Assembly (NCBI GenBank): GCA_013306675.1
Contig: JABLUY010000185.1
Span: 1 to 64,000 of the forward strand
DNA: 64,000 nucleotides
Direction: 5' to 3'
DNA from: Thraustochytrium sp. TN22
Lineage: Eukaryota > Sar > Bigyra > Thraustochytrida > Thraustochytriidae
Part shown: positions 10,901 to 19,320 of the stretch, in pieces
How the letters are laid out: each line of letters opens with the position of its first letter
Position numbering within the stretch: position 1 is the stretch's first letter
Notes under the pieces: generated by a model
What the model was told of the DNA's origin: nothing
What the model saw: only the letters and a program-made list of their open reading frames with translations
Databases searched by the model: none
Program-made: the position numbers and the translations under genes

Positions 10901-12655
10901 GACCTGCAGGAGGCGCGCTCTGTGCTCAAGGACGTGCTGCCCAACAAGCTGCGCGTCACGATCCGGCGCGCGCGCAACCTGACGCGTGGTGAACGAGGCC
11001 TCTTCGGTGGGCGCTCCATTGACCCCAAGGTGGTGATCAAGGTGCGCGAGCATCAAGCAGTGAGCTCCACGCGCTACAAGACCACCAAGCCGCTGTGGAA
11101 CGAGGTCTTCGACTTTCCCGTCACCGACCCGTCCTCCGTGGTGCACGTCTCGGTCCTGGACGAGGACTTTGGCCAGACCGACTTTCTCGGTCAGTGGATC
11201 ATGACGCTCAAGTACCTTGTCGTGGACCCGAGCTACTGCTGGCACGAGGACCAGGGCTTCGAGGCGGACGCCGCCAGCCACACGGCGCGCGGCTGGTTTC
11301 CGCTCATGAGCAAGAAGTGGACGCGCCGCGGCAGCTGCGGCGAGATTGAAATGGAGATCACCTGGGTGCACGACCCGCTCTACCGCAGCTACGTGCCGCC
11401 CTGCCGCAGCGCGCTCATTAACATGGACCAGAACTCGCGCGAGACCAATCTGCGCCTCGGCAGCAAGGAGCGCGTCATGGCCATGCTCAACCACGTCCCG
11501 GTGCTCTTCAATGTGCAGCGCGTCACCATTCGCAAGATCAGCTTCTTCTTGCAGGACCTCTTCCGCGGCTCCGTGGGCCACGCGGAGCGCCTGCGCAAGC
11601 GTGGCAAGAGCTCCGACAAGGCTAGCAAGATCCGCATTCCAAGCCTCGAGTGGAGCACCTCCTTCCGCCCGCGCAAGGGCGAGCCGGGCATCACGCTCTA
11701 CCAGGTCCTCTACGCCTTCTTCATCCGCGGTCTCGTGCCCAAGGTCTTCAACCAGAAGATCTTTGGCAAGGCGCTCACGCAGACCGCCTCGGGCTTCGCC
11801 ATCAACTTCGCTTCCTCCGTGCAGTCCTTCTTGCGCGGCGACATTGACCTCAAGGGCATCGTGCATGTCGGCAAGAAGATCGGGGGCGAGTTCCGCACCT
11901 ACGGCCGCCAGGTGCGCAAGAAGTTCCAGAGCGAGCAGGGTCAGGACCTGCGCGTCGATGCCGACGACGAGGAGTACCTGCAGACCGAGACGCTCTTCAG
12001 TGGCGTCATGGAGCGCGTCGAGCTCTCCGGCAGCCGCAATCCGGCCGAGGTCGCCGTGCCCTCGCGCTCCTGGCGCCGCTACTTTTTCCAGCTCAAGGCC
12101 AACAGCATCTATTACAAGGGCATCAAGCACGGCGAGGCGCGCAAGATCCCGCTCGCCGCCATCCAGCTCATCACACTCGACCTGGACCGACGTGTGCTCT
12201 TTGTGCACCGCCACAACAAGCTCGTCCTTCTGCGCCCTACAGCCGCGCCTGCGCACCTCGCGCCGGCCTCCTCGCCGCCCAAGAAGCTCCTGCGCCCGCG
12301 CCGCTCCGACGGCATGATGCTAGACCAGCCCTCCCTCTCGCTCAATGACATGGACGTCAACTCCGACAGCGGCGCCACCAATGGCTCTGGCTCCTCCGTC
12401 TCCGCGCGCTCCGCGCCGCACTCGGCGGCCCGCTCGCTGCGCTCCACTGCGTCTTCGCACCTTTCGCGTTTTACGCGCGCGCTCAAGCCTCGCAAGGATG
12501 CCTTGCAGGGCCTCGCCGACGCTGCCGACGCCGCCGACGCTGCCGACCGTCCTGCCACTGCTGCTGACGACGTTGTCCGCCAGCTCCGTGCCTGGTTCGA
12601 GGCGCTGCGTGCCAGCGGCGTCAACTCCAACATTCTCACGCAGCCTATTGATTAA
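8000..12655 (+). CDS. Large membrane-anchored C2- and PH-domain protein
   Basis: 1551 residues from the ATG at 8000 (MSRRGRSDS); the open frame continues upstream to 7826 but is Arg/Pro-rich. In order: a disordered N-terminus with three Asp/Glu tracts (about residues 193-217, 310-330, 350-392); a hydrophobic segment pair (about 430-468) likely to span or enter a membrane; a conserved-looking region (about 495-640) with FESVSVNFELCEGRFNINEL; a Ser/Ala-rich linker; a C2 domain (about 980-1126) starting NKLRVTIRRARNL with Asp residues where Ca2+ ligands sit (SIDPKV, LDEDFGQTDFLG); a helical region (about 1140-1310); and a PH-like domain (about 1330-1415, RSWRRYFFQLKANSIYYKG). The arrangement suggests a lipid- or membrane-contact protein, as in tether or lipid-transfer families, but no SMP or other named transfer domain is certain. 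No intron is needed. Confidence 0.7.
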   Translation: MSRRGRSDSGESAASDGKLLAARKHSLTSAQSVQQHIRDAIATCPQPLLAEEPEIVPVDADDLAAMASEGAPPLVGEDTDLLAADVFRYARGETGSGDSFPQWADRGTSSASAGAYASAGGSGNAANASHRSASPATVSRRLAKMGSKMGILKIDRILKRGRSTPGSASSASSPTSAPGRRGRTHRASEDTLLADDDEDDDEDDDIEEGEEADDGDDGDGDEGSAGGRLLGEALVDGDGEADDEGDVLHALPPTLPLVRLAHAQTGSGRTRVTKTRVRVSQQHKERSPGAAGADADEEVKEAADFEGGPTRIQAAAEGGANEDEDEDEDAKAAKVDGAGPAGVSRAGQARVRAGPREDDEEEVAPGEDDEDEDEEDEEDDDDDDDEDEDEALEEGHSRRDVLAGAASPAASRKAPWHLAEASIEARLVRRLGAAVGVVVLASFALSPQWTSRLAWLMLVLVMGATAWLKAPVAVGWVASKAITRWALFGYPLHLGTLAVVPWIHKGHLHVRISTTDCGFANPPRFPHKWFIYVGRLDFVLAVPLRALPRILFWRPQAVPLRKVPDFQCVAVIDVPYIDFESVSVNFELCEGRFNINELTKELAEREVIACLLHRRRMNSVRAAVGELTPRRLFVRLWAALAPRIGLHSPGSFAHVAHAASPSSTSASSMASLSLGGEASVSPATSSESLPSATTLAEAGAAPDPPSLSMRGKQGSLRRLNKWGSAFVEASASAAASAASVASAATLSPAAAAATLRSGTSAATVSTGAAGNDNEVAVETLQRMGSELGLEMPACPPDDLSVKSGAASRVPASFRVRRQRSYSVGDAKPPLASSAVVSAIDLTATPNAAASSLRSKAPRGPRLPWMIRRTVSTTPPSALSGSPGAGAAKADTPSAGTGASATAGGGLQPEAALNAEDAATAATAAGLGGKPPLGAAPASSAPSSGKRRKPRMPASPRDGGAGEEVIFPDLQEARSVLKDVLPNKLRVTIRRARNLTRGERGLFGGRSIDPKVVIKVREHQAVSSTRYKTTKPLWNEVFDFPVTDPSSVVHVSVLDEDFGQTDFLGQWIMTLKYLVVDPSYCWHEDQGFEADAASHTARGWFPLMSKKWTRRGSCGEIEMEITWVHDPLYRSYVPPCRSALINMDQNSRETNLRLGSKERVMAMLNHVPVLFNVQRVTIRKISFFLQDLFRGSVGHAERLRKRGKSSDKASKIRIPSLEWSTSFRPRKGEPGITLYQVLYAFFIRGLVPKVFNQKIFGKALTQTASGFAINFASSVQSFLRGDIDLKGIVHVGKKIGGEFRTYGRQVRKKFQSEQGQDLRVDADDEEYLQTETLFSGVMERVELSGSRNPAEVAVPSRSWRRYFFQLKANSIYYKGIKHGEARKIPLAAIQLITLDLDRRVLFVHRHNKLVLLRPTAAPAHLAPASSPPKKLLRPRRSDGMMLDQPSLSLNDMDVNSDSGATNGSGSSVSARSAPHSAARSLRSTASSHLSRFTRALKPRKDALQGLADAADAADAADRPATAADDVVRQLRAWFEALRASGVNSNILTQPID

Positions 12656-13661
12656 CAACAACGCCTCACAACACCTCGCCACACGTACCAAGAGAGAGAG
12701 CGAGAGAGAGAGAAGAGCGAAGGCATCTCAGGCTGGCTCCGTCGGACTTCATAGCGAGTTTGGTGGTGGTTTCCAGCGAGCTTTGCGTGGTAGCTCCCCT
12801 CGACAATCCCTTTTCTGTGTTCTATGTGCCTTCCCTTGCTCCTGAAGACAAGAAGAGAGCGAACGAAAGCCAGAGCAGGCATCTCATGTGTGACTTCCTT
12901 TGGCTCCCGTGAGGCAAATTGTCTTCCGAACGAAAGCCAGAGCAGGCATCCCATGCGTGACCAAATGTCTTCCTTTGACTCCCGTGAGGCAAATTGTCTT
13001 CCTGCCTGTGTTCTAAGTGCCTGTCCTTGCTCCGAGGACAGTGAGAGAGACATATAGAGAGAGAGAGCGAAAGCAAGAGCAGACGTGACGAGATGTCTTC
13101 CAAACAATCAGCACGCCCAGACAAGCTTTCTTATGTGTTCCATGCTCTCTGAACGAGCCCCATCTTCGCCGAGCTCGCAACCATCGTCGCCGCGCTCGCA
13201 ACGAGATCATCTGCCAATGTCGTGCACCATCTCCACTGCGCCCAGGGACAAAAGCCAGCGAGCACTCGGAAACAAAAGCAAGAGTACAACACGACGTCAC
13301 CCTCTGACAGTCGCCTTCTCGACAGCCCCCTTTGAGCCGGCACTGCAGTGCCCGCCGCTCTCCGTGGTGCTGTCGCGGCCTGGTGCCCGCCTGCTCTCCA
13401 AGGTTCGCTGCGTCTCCTGGTCGGTCTCTTGGGCTCGGCAGTACCAGGTCCTGCAGAGCAGCACGCTCTTGGCCAATTGCCCGTGCAGCGCACCGCAGCC
13501 CACGTGCGGCTCGCCGCGCTGGGCGCTCGCGTCGCGCGGCTCGCGCCGCGCGCTCAGCTCGCTCTCTAGCTAGCTAGCTGGCACTGCTGGCAGCAAGCAG
13601 CAAGGCGCCCTCGCGCCCCCACGCGTGGCCAGCGGCAGAGCGCTGGCGCGAGGGCCTCCGG
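12656..13661. other. Intergenic region with repeats, upstream of FPGS
   Basis: It contains GA microsatellites (about 12690-12716 and 13042-13072), the imperfect direct-repeat array listed separately, and a TAGCTAGCTAGC cluster at 13565-13580 shortly upstream of the FPGS start. No gene is supported. Confidence 0.45.
12816..13105. repeat. Imperfect direct-repeat array (67 and 75 bases, plus flanks)
   Basis: Two adjacent copies begin at about 12860 and 12927 and share GAACGAAAGCCAGAGCAGGC and CTCCCGTGAGGCAAATTGTC. The second copy carries an 8-base insertion. An outer repeat pair, TGTTCTATGTGCC... at about 12818 and TGTTCTAAGTGCC... at about 13008, followed by CTTGCTCC, brackets them. This looks like local tandem duplication followed by drift; no coding sense was found. 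Confidence 0.65.
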
Positions 13662-15353
13662 GTGCAGGGCGCGGCGCTGGGCGGCGCTGGGCGGCGCCGG
13701 GCGCGGCGCTGGGCGGCGGAGGTCATGCAGGCGAGCGACGAGGCGGAGGAGACGCTGGAGGACGGCGGCATGCGGCGCGGCGTGGAGGAGCGCATCATGC
13801 GCATGGTGCGCCACCCGTCCGCCGCGGCCAAGTCCACGCCGCAGACGCGAGAGGCGATGCTGGCCATGTACGAGCCGTGCCTGCGGGCGCTCGGCCTGGG
13901 CGTGGGCCGCGAGCTCGACCGCCAGCTCGCGCCGCGCGTGGTGCACGTGGCCGGGACCAAGGGCAAGGGGTCCACCTGCGCGCTGGTGGAGAGCGTGCTG
14001 CGCGCCGCCGGCTTGCGCACGGGGCTCTTCACGTCGCCGCACCTCGTGCACCCGCACGAGCGCGTGCGCCTGCAGGGACAGCCGGTCTCCGAGGAGCTGC
14101 TCGCGCGCCACTTCGACACGGTGCACGACACGCTCAAGGCCAAGGCCATGCTGCCGGGCTTCTTCAGCTTCATCACGCTGCTCGGCTTCCACATTTTCGC
14201 CGAGCAGGACCTCGACGTCGTCATCATTGAGGTCGGCCTGGGCGGCCGCCTCGACGTCACAAACCTGCTGGCTGCGCCCACCGTCTGCGCCGTCACCCTG
14301 CTCGACCTCGACCACACCGAGTATCTCGGCGACACCATCCAGGCCATCGCCGCCGAAAAGGCCGGCATCTTCAAGCCGGGCGTGCCCATCGTCGTGTCAT
14401 CCGGCCAAGAGCCCAGCGCGCTCGATGTGCTGCGCCGCGTCGCCGCCGACGTCGCCGCCGGCCCGCTCACCGTTCCGGACCCGCTGCCGGCCGGCGTCTA
14501 CGAGCTCGGCCTCGCCGGCGACCACCAGCTTGCCAATGCTGCCGTGGCCGCCGAGATCTGCAAGCGCTGCCTGCCGGATGGCGACCTGCCGGACGCCGTG
14601 CTTCGGGAAGGCCTCAAGCGCTGCAAGTGGCCCGGCCGCAGTCAGCGCGAGCGCCTCGACAAGGCCACCGACGTGCTGCTCGACGGCGCCCACACGCCAA
14701 AGAGCCTGGCTTGCGCGCTCGCCTGGGCCAAGGTCGCGCTCCAGGAGCCCGGTCAGGCGGAGACCGAGAAGAAGAAGAAGAAGAAGAAGGAGGAGGAGGA
14801 GGAGGAGGAGGAAGAGGCCACAGCTGCATCGACGGAAAGCCTTGATGGCGCGGGCGAGCCTGGCCCCACGCCCAAGCTCATGCCCACGTCGCGCCCACAC
14901 ATCGTGCTCCTATTCACGTGCATGCGCTCTCGCGACCCGCTCCTGCTCTTCGACTGCTTGCGAGCCAGCGGCATCCACTTCGACGAGATCCACTTCGCAC
15001 CCACGCTCTTCCCCAAGCCCACCTTCGTGCGCATGCGGACAGCGCAGGAAATCCTCGCGGAGAGGGCCTCGCCGACGCCGCCAGCCGGGCCCGAGCTTAG
15101 CGTCAAGAAGCGCAAGGCTGACCCGCCGCGCGGCGCCCGCTGGGAGCACGTCCTGCACGAGGTCTGGGAGCACTCGTACCACGAGATCGGCCCTGCGCGT
15201 GTGCACGATGCCTTGCGCCCCGCGCTCGACGTCATTCGCTCCGACGCCGCAGCCCGCCTCCAGCAGGACGCCACGCGCACCCACGTGCTCGTCACTGGCT
15301 CGCTGCTCCTGGTCGGCGATGTTATGCAAATCTGGGATCTCCCTGTCGCCTGA
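13662..15353 (+). CDS. FPGS: Folylpolyglutamate synthase
   Basis: Up to 563 residues. This enzyme adds glutamates to folates (ATP + folate-Glun + Glu), retaining them in cytosol and mitochondria. The ATP-binding loop GTKGKGST lies at residues 98-105. FTSPHLVHPHERV and the Mur-ligase-like VIIEVGLGGRLDVTN and DLDHTEYLG follow, then EKAGIFKPG, DHQLANA and the C-terminal domain motif LLDGAHTPKS. A Lys7-Glu9 homopolymer insertion (about residues 366-382) sits between that motif and the ligand-binding C-terminal part, probably as a surface loop. Two starts are possible: 13662, giving a short Arg-rich leader that might target mitochondria, or 13725 (MQASDEAEETLED). Ends TGA at 15353. Family assignment is firm. 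Confidence 0.9.
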   Translation: MQGAALGGAGRRRARRWAAEVMQASDEAEETLEDGGMRRGVEERIMRMVRHPSAAAKSTPQTREAMLAMYEPCLRALGLGVGRELDRQLAPRVVHVAGTKGKGSTCALVESVLRAAGLRTGLFTSPHLVHPHERVRLQGQPVSEELLARHFDTVHDTLKAKAMLPGFFSFITLLGFHIFAEQDLDVVIIEVGLGGRLDVTNLLAAPTVCAVTLLDLDHTEYLGDTIQAIAAEKAGIFKPGVPIVVSSGQEPSALDVLRRVAADVAAGPLTVPDPLPAGVYELGLAGDHQLANAAVAAEICKRCLPDGDLPDAVLREGLKRCKWPGRSQRERLDKATDVLLDGAHTPKSLACALAWAKVALQEPGQAETEKKKKKKKEEEEEEEEEATAASTESLDGAGEPGPTPKLMPTSRPHIVLLFTCMRSRDPLLLFDCLRASGIHFDEIHFAPTLFPKPTFVRMRTAQEILAERASPTPPAGPELSVKKRKADPPRGARWEHVLHEVWEHSYHEIGPARVHDALRPALDVIRSDAAARLQQDATRTHVLVTGSLLLVGDVMQIWDLPVA

Positions 15354-16177
15354 GCCGGGCGTCGTGGCGTCCGAGTCGTTCGTGTTCCCTTCTTGTGTGT
15401 CGTAGTAGAAACAAATCGTCTTTGGCATGTGATTGTGTACATGTCTTGATCGAGCCGAGCTGAGCCGAGCCGCGCGGCTCGCGCCGAGCGTCTCGGAAAG
15501 AGGTTTTAGAGTCAAGTACTTCGTCCAGCAGCAGGAGCAGGAGCACTACGACCTCCTCTTAAGATCGCCAAACGCAGCAGCAGTTCCAGACTGTCAGAGT
15601 TGATAAAAAGAGACTTACGAGACCGCGAGCTTCATGTGGACGCAGCGCGCCACTCGTCGCGCAGGCCGCAACAACGACAAGTCTTCGATTCGAGCTCTTC
15701 AAGTTCGTCGCGACAGCCAATCACCCCGCAGCTGAGAGTGGCGCTCTCAGGCTGGCTCTCCTACTGAAACGTGTACGTAGAGCTACTAAGACGCCGCGAT
15801 CACTGCTGTGCGATTCAACTCGCAGCAGACCGTAAACTCGCCTGGGCGCGCAGCGCAACGCAGCGCAGCGCGGCGCGGCGCGACGTCTCGTGCGCTCTCG
15901 TTCCCTGCGCTGCGCAGCGCCTGCCTGTGCAAGAGGGGCAGCGACCCAAGCTACGGCGGCGGGCACGTGCCGTCCAACTTCCTTTCCCCTCCGAGTTGGC
16001 CGCCCATCCGGGCCACTCGCTGCACAGACAGCACCGCGCAGCTCCTCGCGTGGCTTCGGAGCGAGGCCCGCTCCGCCCCCGCGTGGCCTGCTTCGCCTCG
16101 CCTCGCCTCGCCTCGCCTCGCCTCGCCTCGCGCGGCACTCGCGCGCTGCCGTCAGCACTGCAGACCCGCGCCGCGCG
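15354..16177. other. Intergenic region upstream of the LRR gene
   Basis: No gene is seen. A pentamer-rich tract (CGCAG/CGCGG) lies at about 15850-15882 and (TCGCC)n at about 16092-16130, the latter just upstream of the LRR gene start. Confidence 0.4.
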
Positions 16178-19032
16178 ATGCGAACCGCACAGCAGATGCT
16201 CATCCTGCGCATCATGCTGCTGCGGCAGCTCACGGCGCTTGCACTGCTGCTGCAAGGGCTCGCGGCGGCCAGCCCCAGGCTGCCCTGCGCGACGTGCACG
16301 TGCGACGGGGAGGCCTGCACGTCGGCGCTCGCGCAGACGCGGGACCTGGCCTGCACGAACTGCACAAGCTTCCCGGACGTCGGCGAGCTGGGGTCCCTGC
16401 AGATCTTGTAAGTCGTGAACTTGGCCGGGGCCATGCCATGGCCAGCGCCGCGCACTAACGACGATTCAGGTCCATCACGAGCGGCAACCTGGCCTTCGTG
16501 CCCGAGAGCATCAGCTCTCTCACCGAGCTGCGGCAGCTGTAGGTTGTTGGCGTGAGAATGCGGTGAAGCGATGCCCGGCAATGCCCGATGGACTGACGGT
16601 GACCAGCCGAACGCCATGCATGCACAGCCTGCTAAACGACAACAGAGTCACCTCGCTGCCGGCCTCTCTCTCGCAGCTCGTCAAGCTCGTTGAAGCGTAC
16701 GTGCGACGCGGCCGCCCGTGGCTTTCCCGGCTCGAATCGCTCACGCAACGCAACGCAACGCAGGTCGTTCCTCGGCAACCCGCTCTGCGGACCGCAGCCA
16801 GCGCTGACCGGCACGGCAGCCGTGGCATGGCCGAGCACCGTCCCCGACAGCTGCCCTGACGACGCGATCGCGTGCAACTGCCTCGACTGCTGCACGCCCG
16901 AGCCATTTGACCTGCGCAGGGACTACCAGTTCGACTTCACAGAGCTCGAGCCGGCCGCCAAGGCTGGGCCCGACGCGAACGGGCAGGCTTACAGCACGGT
17001 CGTGCGCGTACCTATCGAGGACGGCCACCTGCAACACATGTACTTGCTCCCGTTTGCAACGCAAGGCAGCCTGCTAACGCCCCTGGACTGCTCATCAAGC
17101 CGCGCCGTGGCGTACTCCGAGGCAGGTGGCGCCACTCGTGCCGTGCGGCTCGAGACCCTCGAGGATGACGAGGGCTGCCTCGTGAACTGGAATCGCACGT
17201 TTTACACGGCGTCCGAGCACAAGCATGAAGACCTCCTCGTGTTCCTTCTGCTGGACGGGCTCATGCCAGTTGGGGATGCGGGCTACGTCGCGCCAGTCCT
17301 CGGACCCGGCCGCATCCTGTACTTGGAGGAGATCATGCAGCCCAACTTCATTGCCGTGGACTTTGTCATGGCACAAGAAAAAGCCTCCGGCGACTACACA
17401 ACATCCATCGCGCTGCAAAAGAACACGCACGCGGCCGAAGACTGCGCGCTGCCCTCGACGGTCACCTTGACGTTCGGCCAAGCCTGTGAAAAGACTCTTT
17501 CAGCGGTGGCGCCGGGGCGCTTCACGTTCACCATCCCGGGCGACGAGCTCGCTGCCAAGTTGGAAGAGTGCATCACCGAAGGCGGCAAGGTCTCGGAAAC
17601 CGGCACGGACATCGTATACGATGTGGACGCGAGCTTCAGCTTCGAACTGCCGGAGCACTGCGTCTCGGAAGACAAGCCGGAGCCGACGGTGGCCGGTGAG
17701 CAGGCCACAACTTCGTACAAGGCGCTGCTGAGCAAGGGGCTCAGCATACAAGCGGCCGAACAGGTCAACCAGCTCGTGCTCATCGCCCAAGACTACGACC
17801 TCGCAGCCTGTAGGGACCGCATCGTGCCCATGGCGCACATTTTGTTCTCCTTCACCATGGCGTCCTCGCTGACGCCGCACAGCGGGGTGGTGGTTCACGA
17901 GAGCACCGCCGCCATGGGAGACGTGCCTCTGTCGCTCGTCAGCAACGTCTGCGAAACTTCGAGCAACGGCATTCACGAGTGCGCGGTCGTCATGCGCTCG
18001 CGCGAGTGCCTCCCCATGGCCGACCTGGGCGATGGCACCTGCATGTTTCACCACTTGGCGCCTTTTGACGTGAGCGCCACCTTTTTGTACGAATCCTTCG
18101 AAGAGACCTCCTCTCTCAAGGATGTCTCTCTGCCCAACACCAAGATCTTTGCGGGCGCTGCCTGCCCCGTCGCCGCCGAGCAGGTCGACGTGACCGATGT
18201 CTATCCAGTCAAGCTGACCGTGTCCGGCCAGGCGGACCTGCTCAATCCACTGCGCGTGGAGCTCAACTTCACCACGCTCGCAGACGACAGCAGCGCCGTC
18301 ACGCTGCGCCTGCTCAACCTCCAGGTCGCAATGGAAGGCGGCTCCTACTTTCGCACGTTTGACGTCGACGACAAGCTGCAAGAAGTGGGTAACTTGCGCT
18401 CGCCGTATTCTCGAGACGCGCACTTTTGCCGCTTCGCGCAGGACGACGACATCTGCTTGCCCTTTTACGATGATGCCTCAGCACGAGCCAACTCGCTTGT
18501 GCGCTCCAACCCAGAGACCTATTTGGTGGCGGATCGCGGCTATCTGGACTGCCAGCTCAACAACGCGCGCGCCTCGGACAGCTTTATCTTCGTGCCGAGC
18601 GAGTGGGTCTTCTCGACGTGGACCGGGACGACGTCCACGATGACGTTTCTCGTTACCGCCGAGGTCGACACGTGCGCGACGCCCTCGACCACGCCCTTGC
18701 CGGCGCCAGACCCTAACGGCGGCGCGGGCTCCTCCGCGGGCCGCCGGCTCGACTCTTTTGGGGACCAGCCACGGCAGGTGGTCATCGTGTCGGCGGCCGT
18801 GGACATCACCGTCGCCGTCCGCGGCGCCATGGCATCTGGCAACAGCTCCATCATGGCGACTCACGGCACCATTGTAGTGGGCGGGTCCGTGGCCGTGGGC
18901 ACGGGGGCGGTAGCGTCCGCCGTGGTCTTTGCCATGCGCCGCCGGAGGAGGAGGAAGAAGACGACCGCTGCTGTGAACAAGGACGACCTCCAGCTCCAGG
19001 CCAGCGCGACGGAGGCCGTTGATGCGCCGTGA
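16178..19032 (+). CDS. Leucine-rich-repeat type I membrane protein (four exons)
   Basis: Assembled here from exons 16178-16407, 16470-16538, 16628-16696 and 16764-19032, giving 878 residues. Introns are 62, 89 and 67 bases with donors GTAAGT, GTAGGT and GTACGT and CAG acceptors; the first has a CACTAAC branch-point-like site. Phases match throughout. A signal peptide is clear (hydrophobic run to LLLQGLAAAS), then a Cys-rich cap (CATCTCDGEACTS). Exons 2 and 3 are each 69 bases and each encodes one LRR unit (for example LLNDNRVTSLPASLSQL). A Cys cap SFLGNPLCGP follows, then a large ectodomain of unknown family, a C-terminal transmembrane segment (about GTIVVGGSVAVGTGAVAS) and a short basic tail RRRRRRKK. 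There is no kinase domain, so it is a receptor-like or adhesion protein. Downstream ectodomain function is unknown. Confidence 0.8.
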
Positions 19033-19320
19033 TACAGCTCGACCGTCCAGGATGCTGCCCATAAGCTCAGCCAGGATGCAAGGGGCTGAGTCAAGGTGTG
19101 CGCAGGCTCGATCAGAGGATGCGCAGCAAAGCTTTGACACGTATTTTAGTTTGATTGTAACGAGAGGAGCTTGGGCAAGCGAATGGCGACTCTTTTTTTC
19201 TTTGTGTGGTTGTAGTCGTCATTCGCTCGTCGGCATTTGCTCGAGAACGAGGGTTGGCCCAGCCCGGCTCCGTCTCTGGTCGTAATAGCTACAAGCATGC
19301 CTCGTGTGACGCGCGCAGTA

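Noticed and set aside
10508-12256. A 582-codon minus-strand frame
   Set aside because: Shadow of the C2/PH gene; no fold-like pattern, and the plus strand encodes clear domains.
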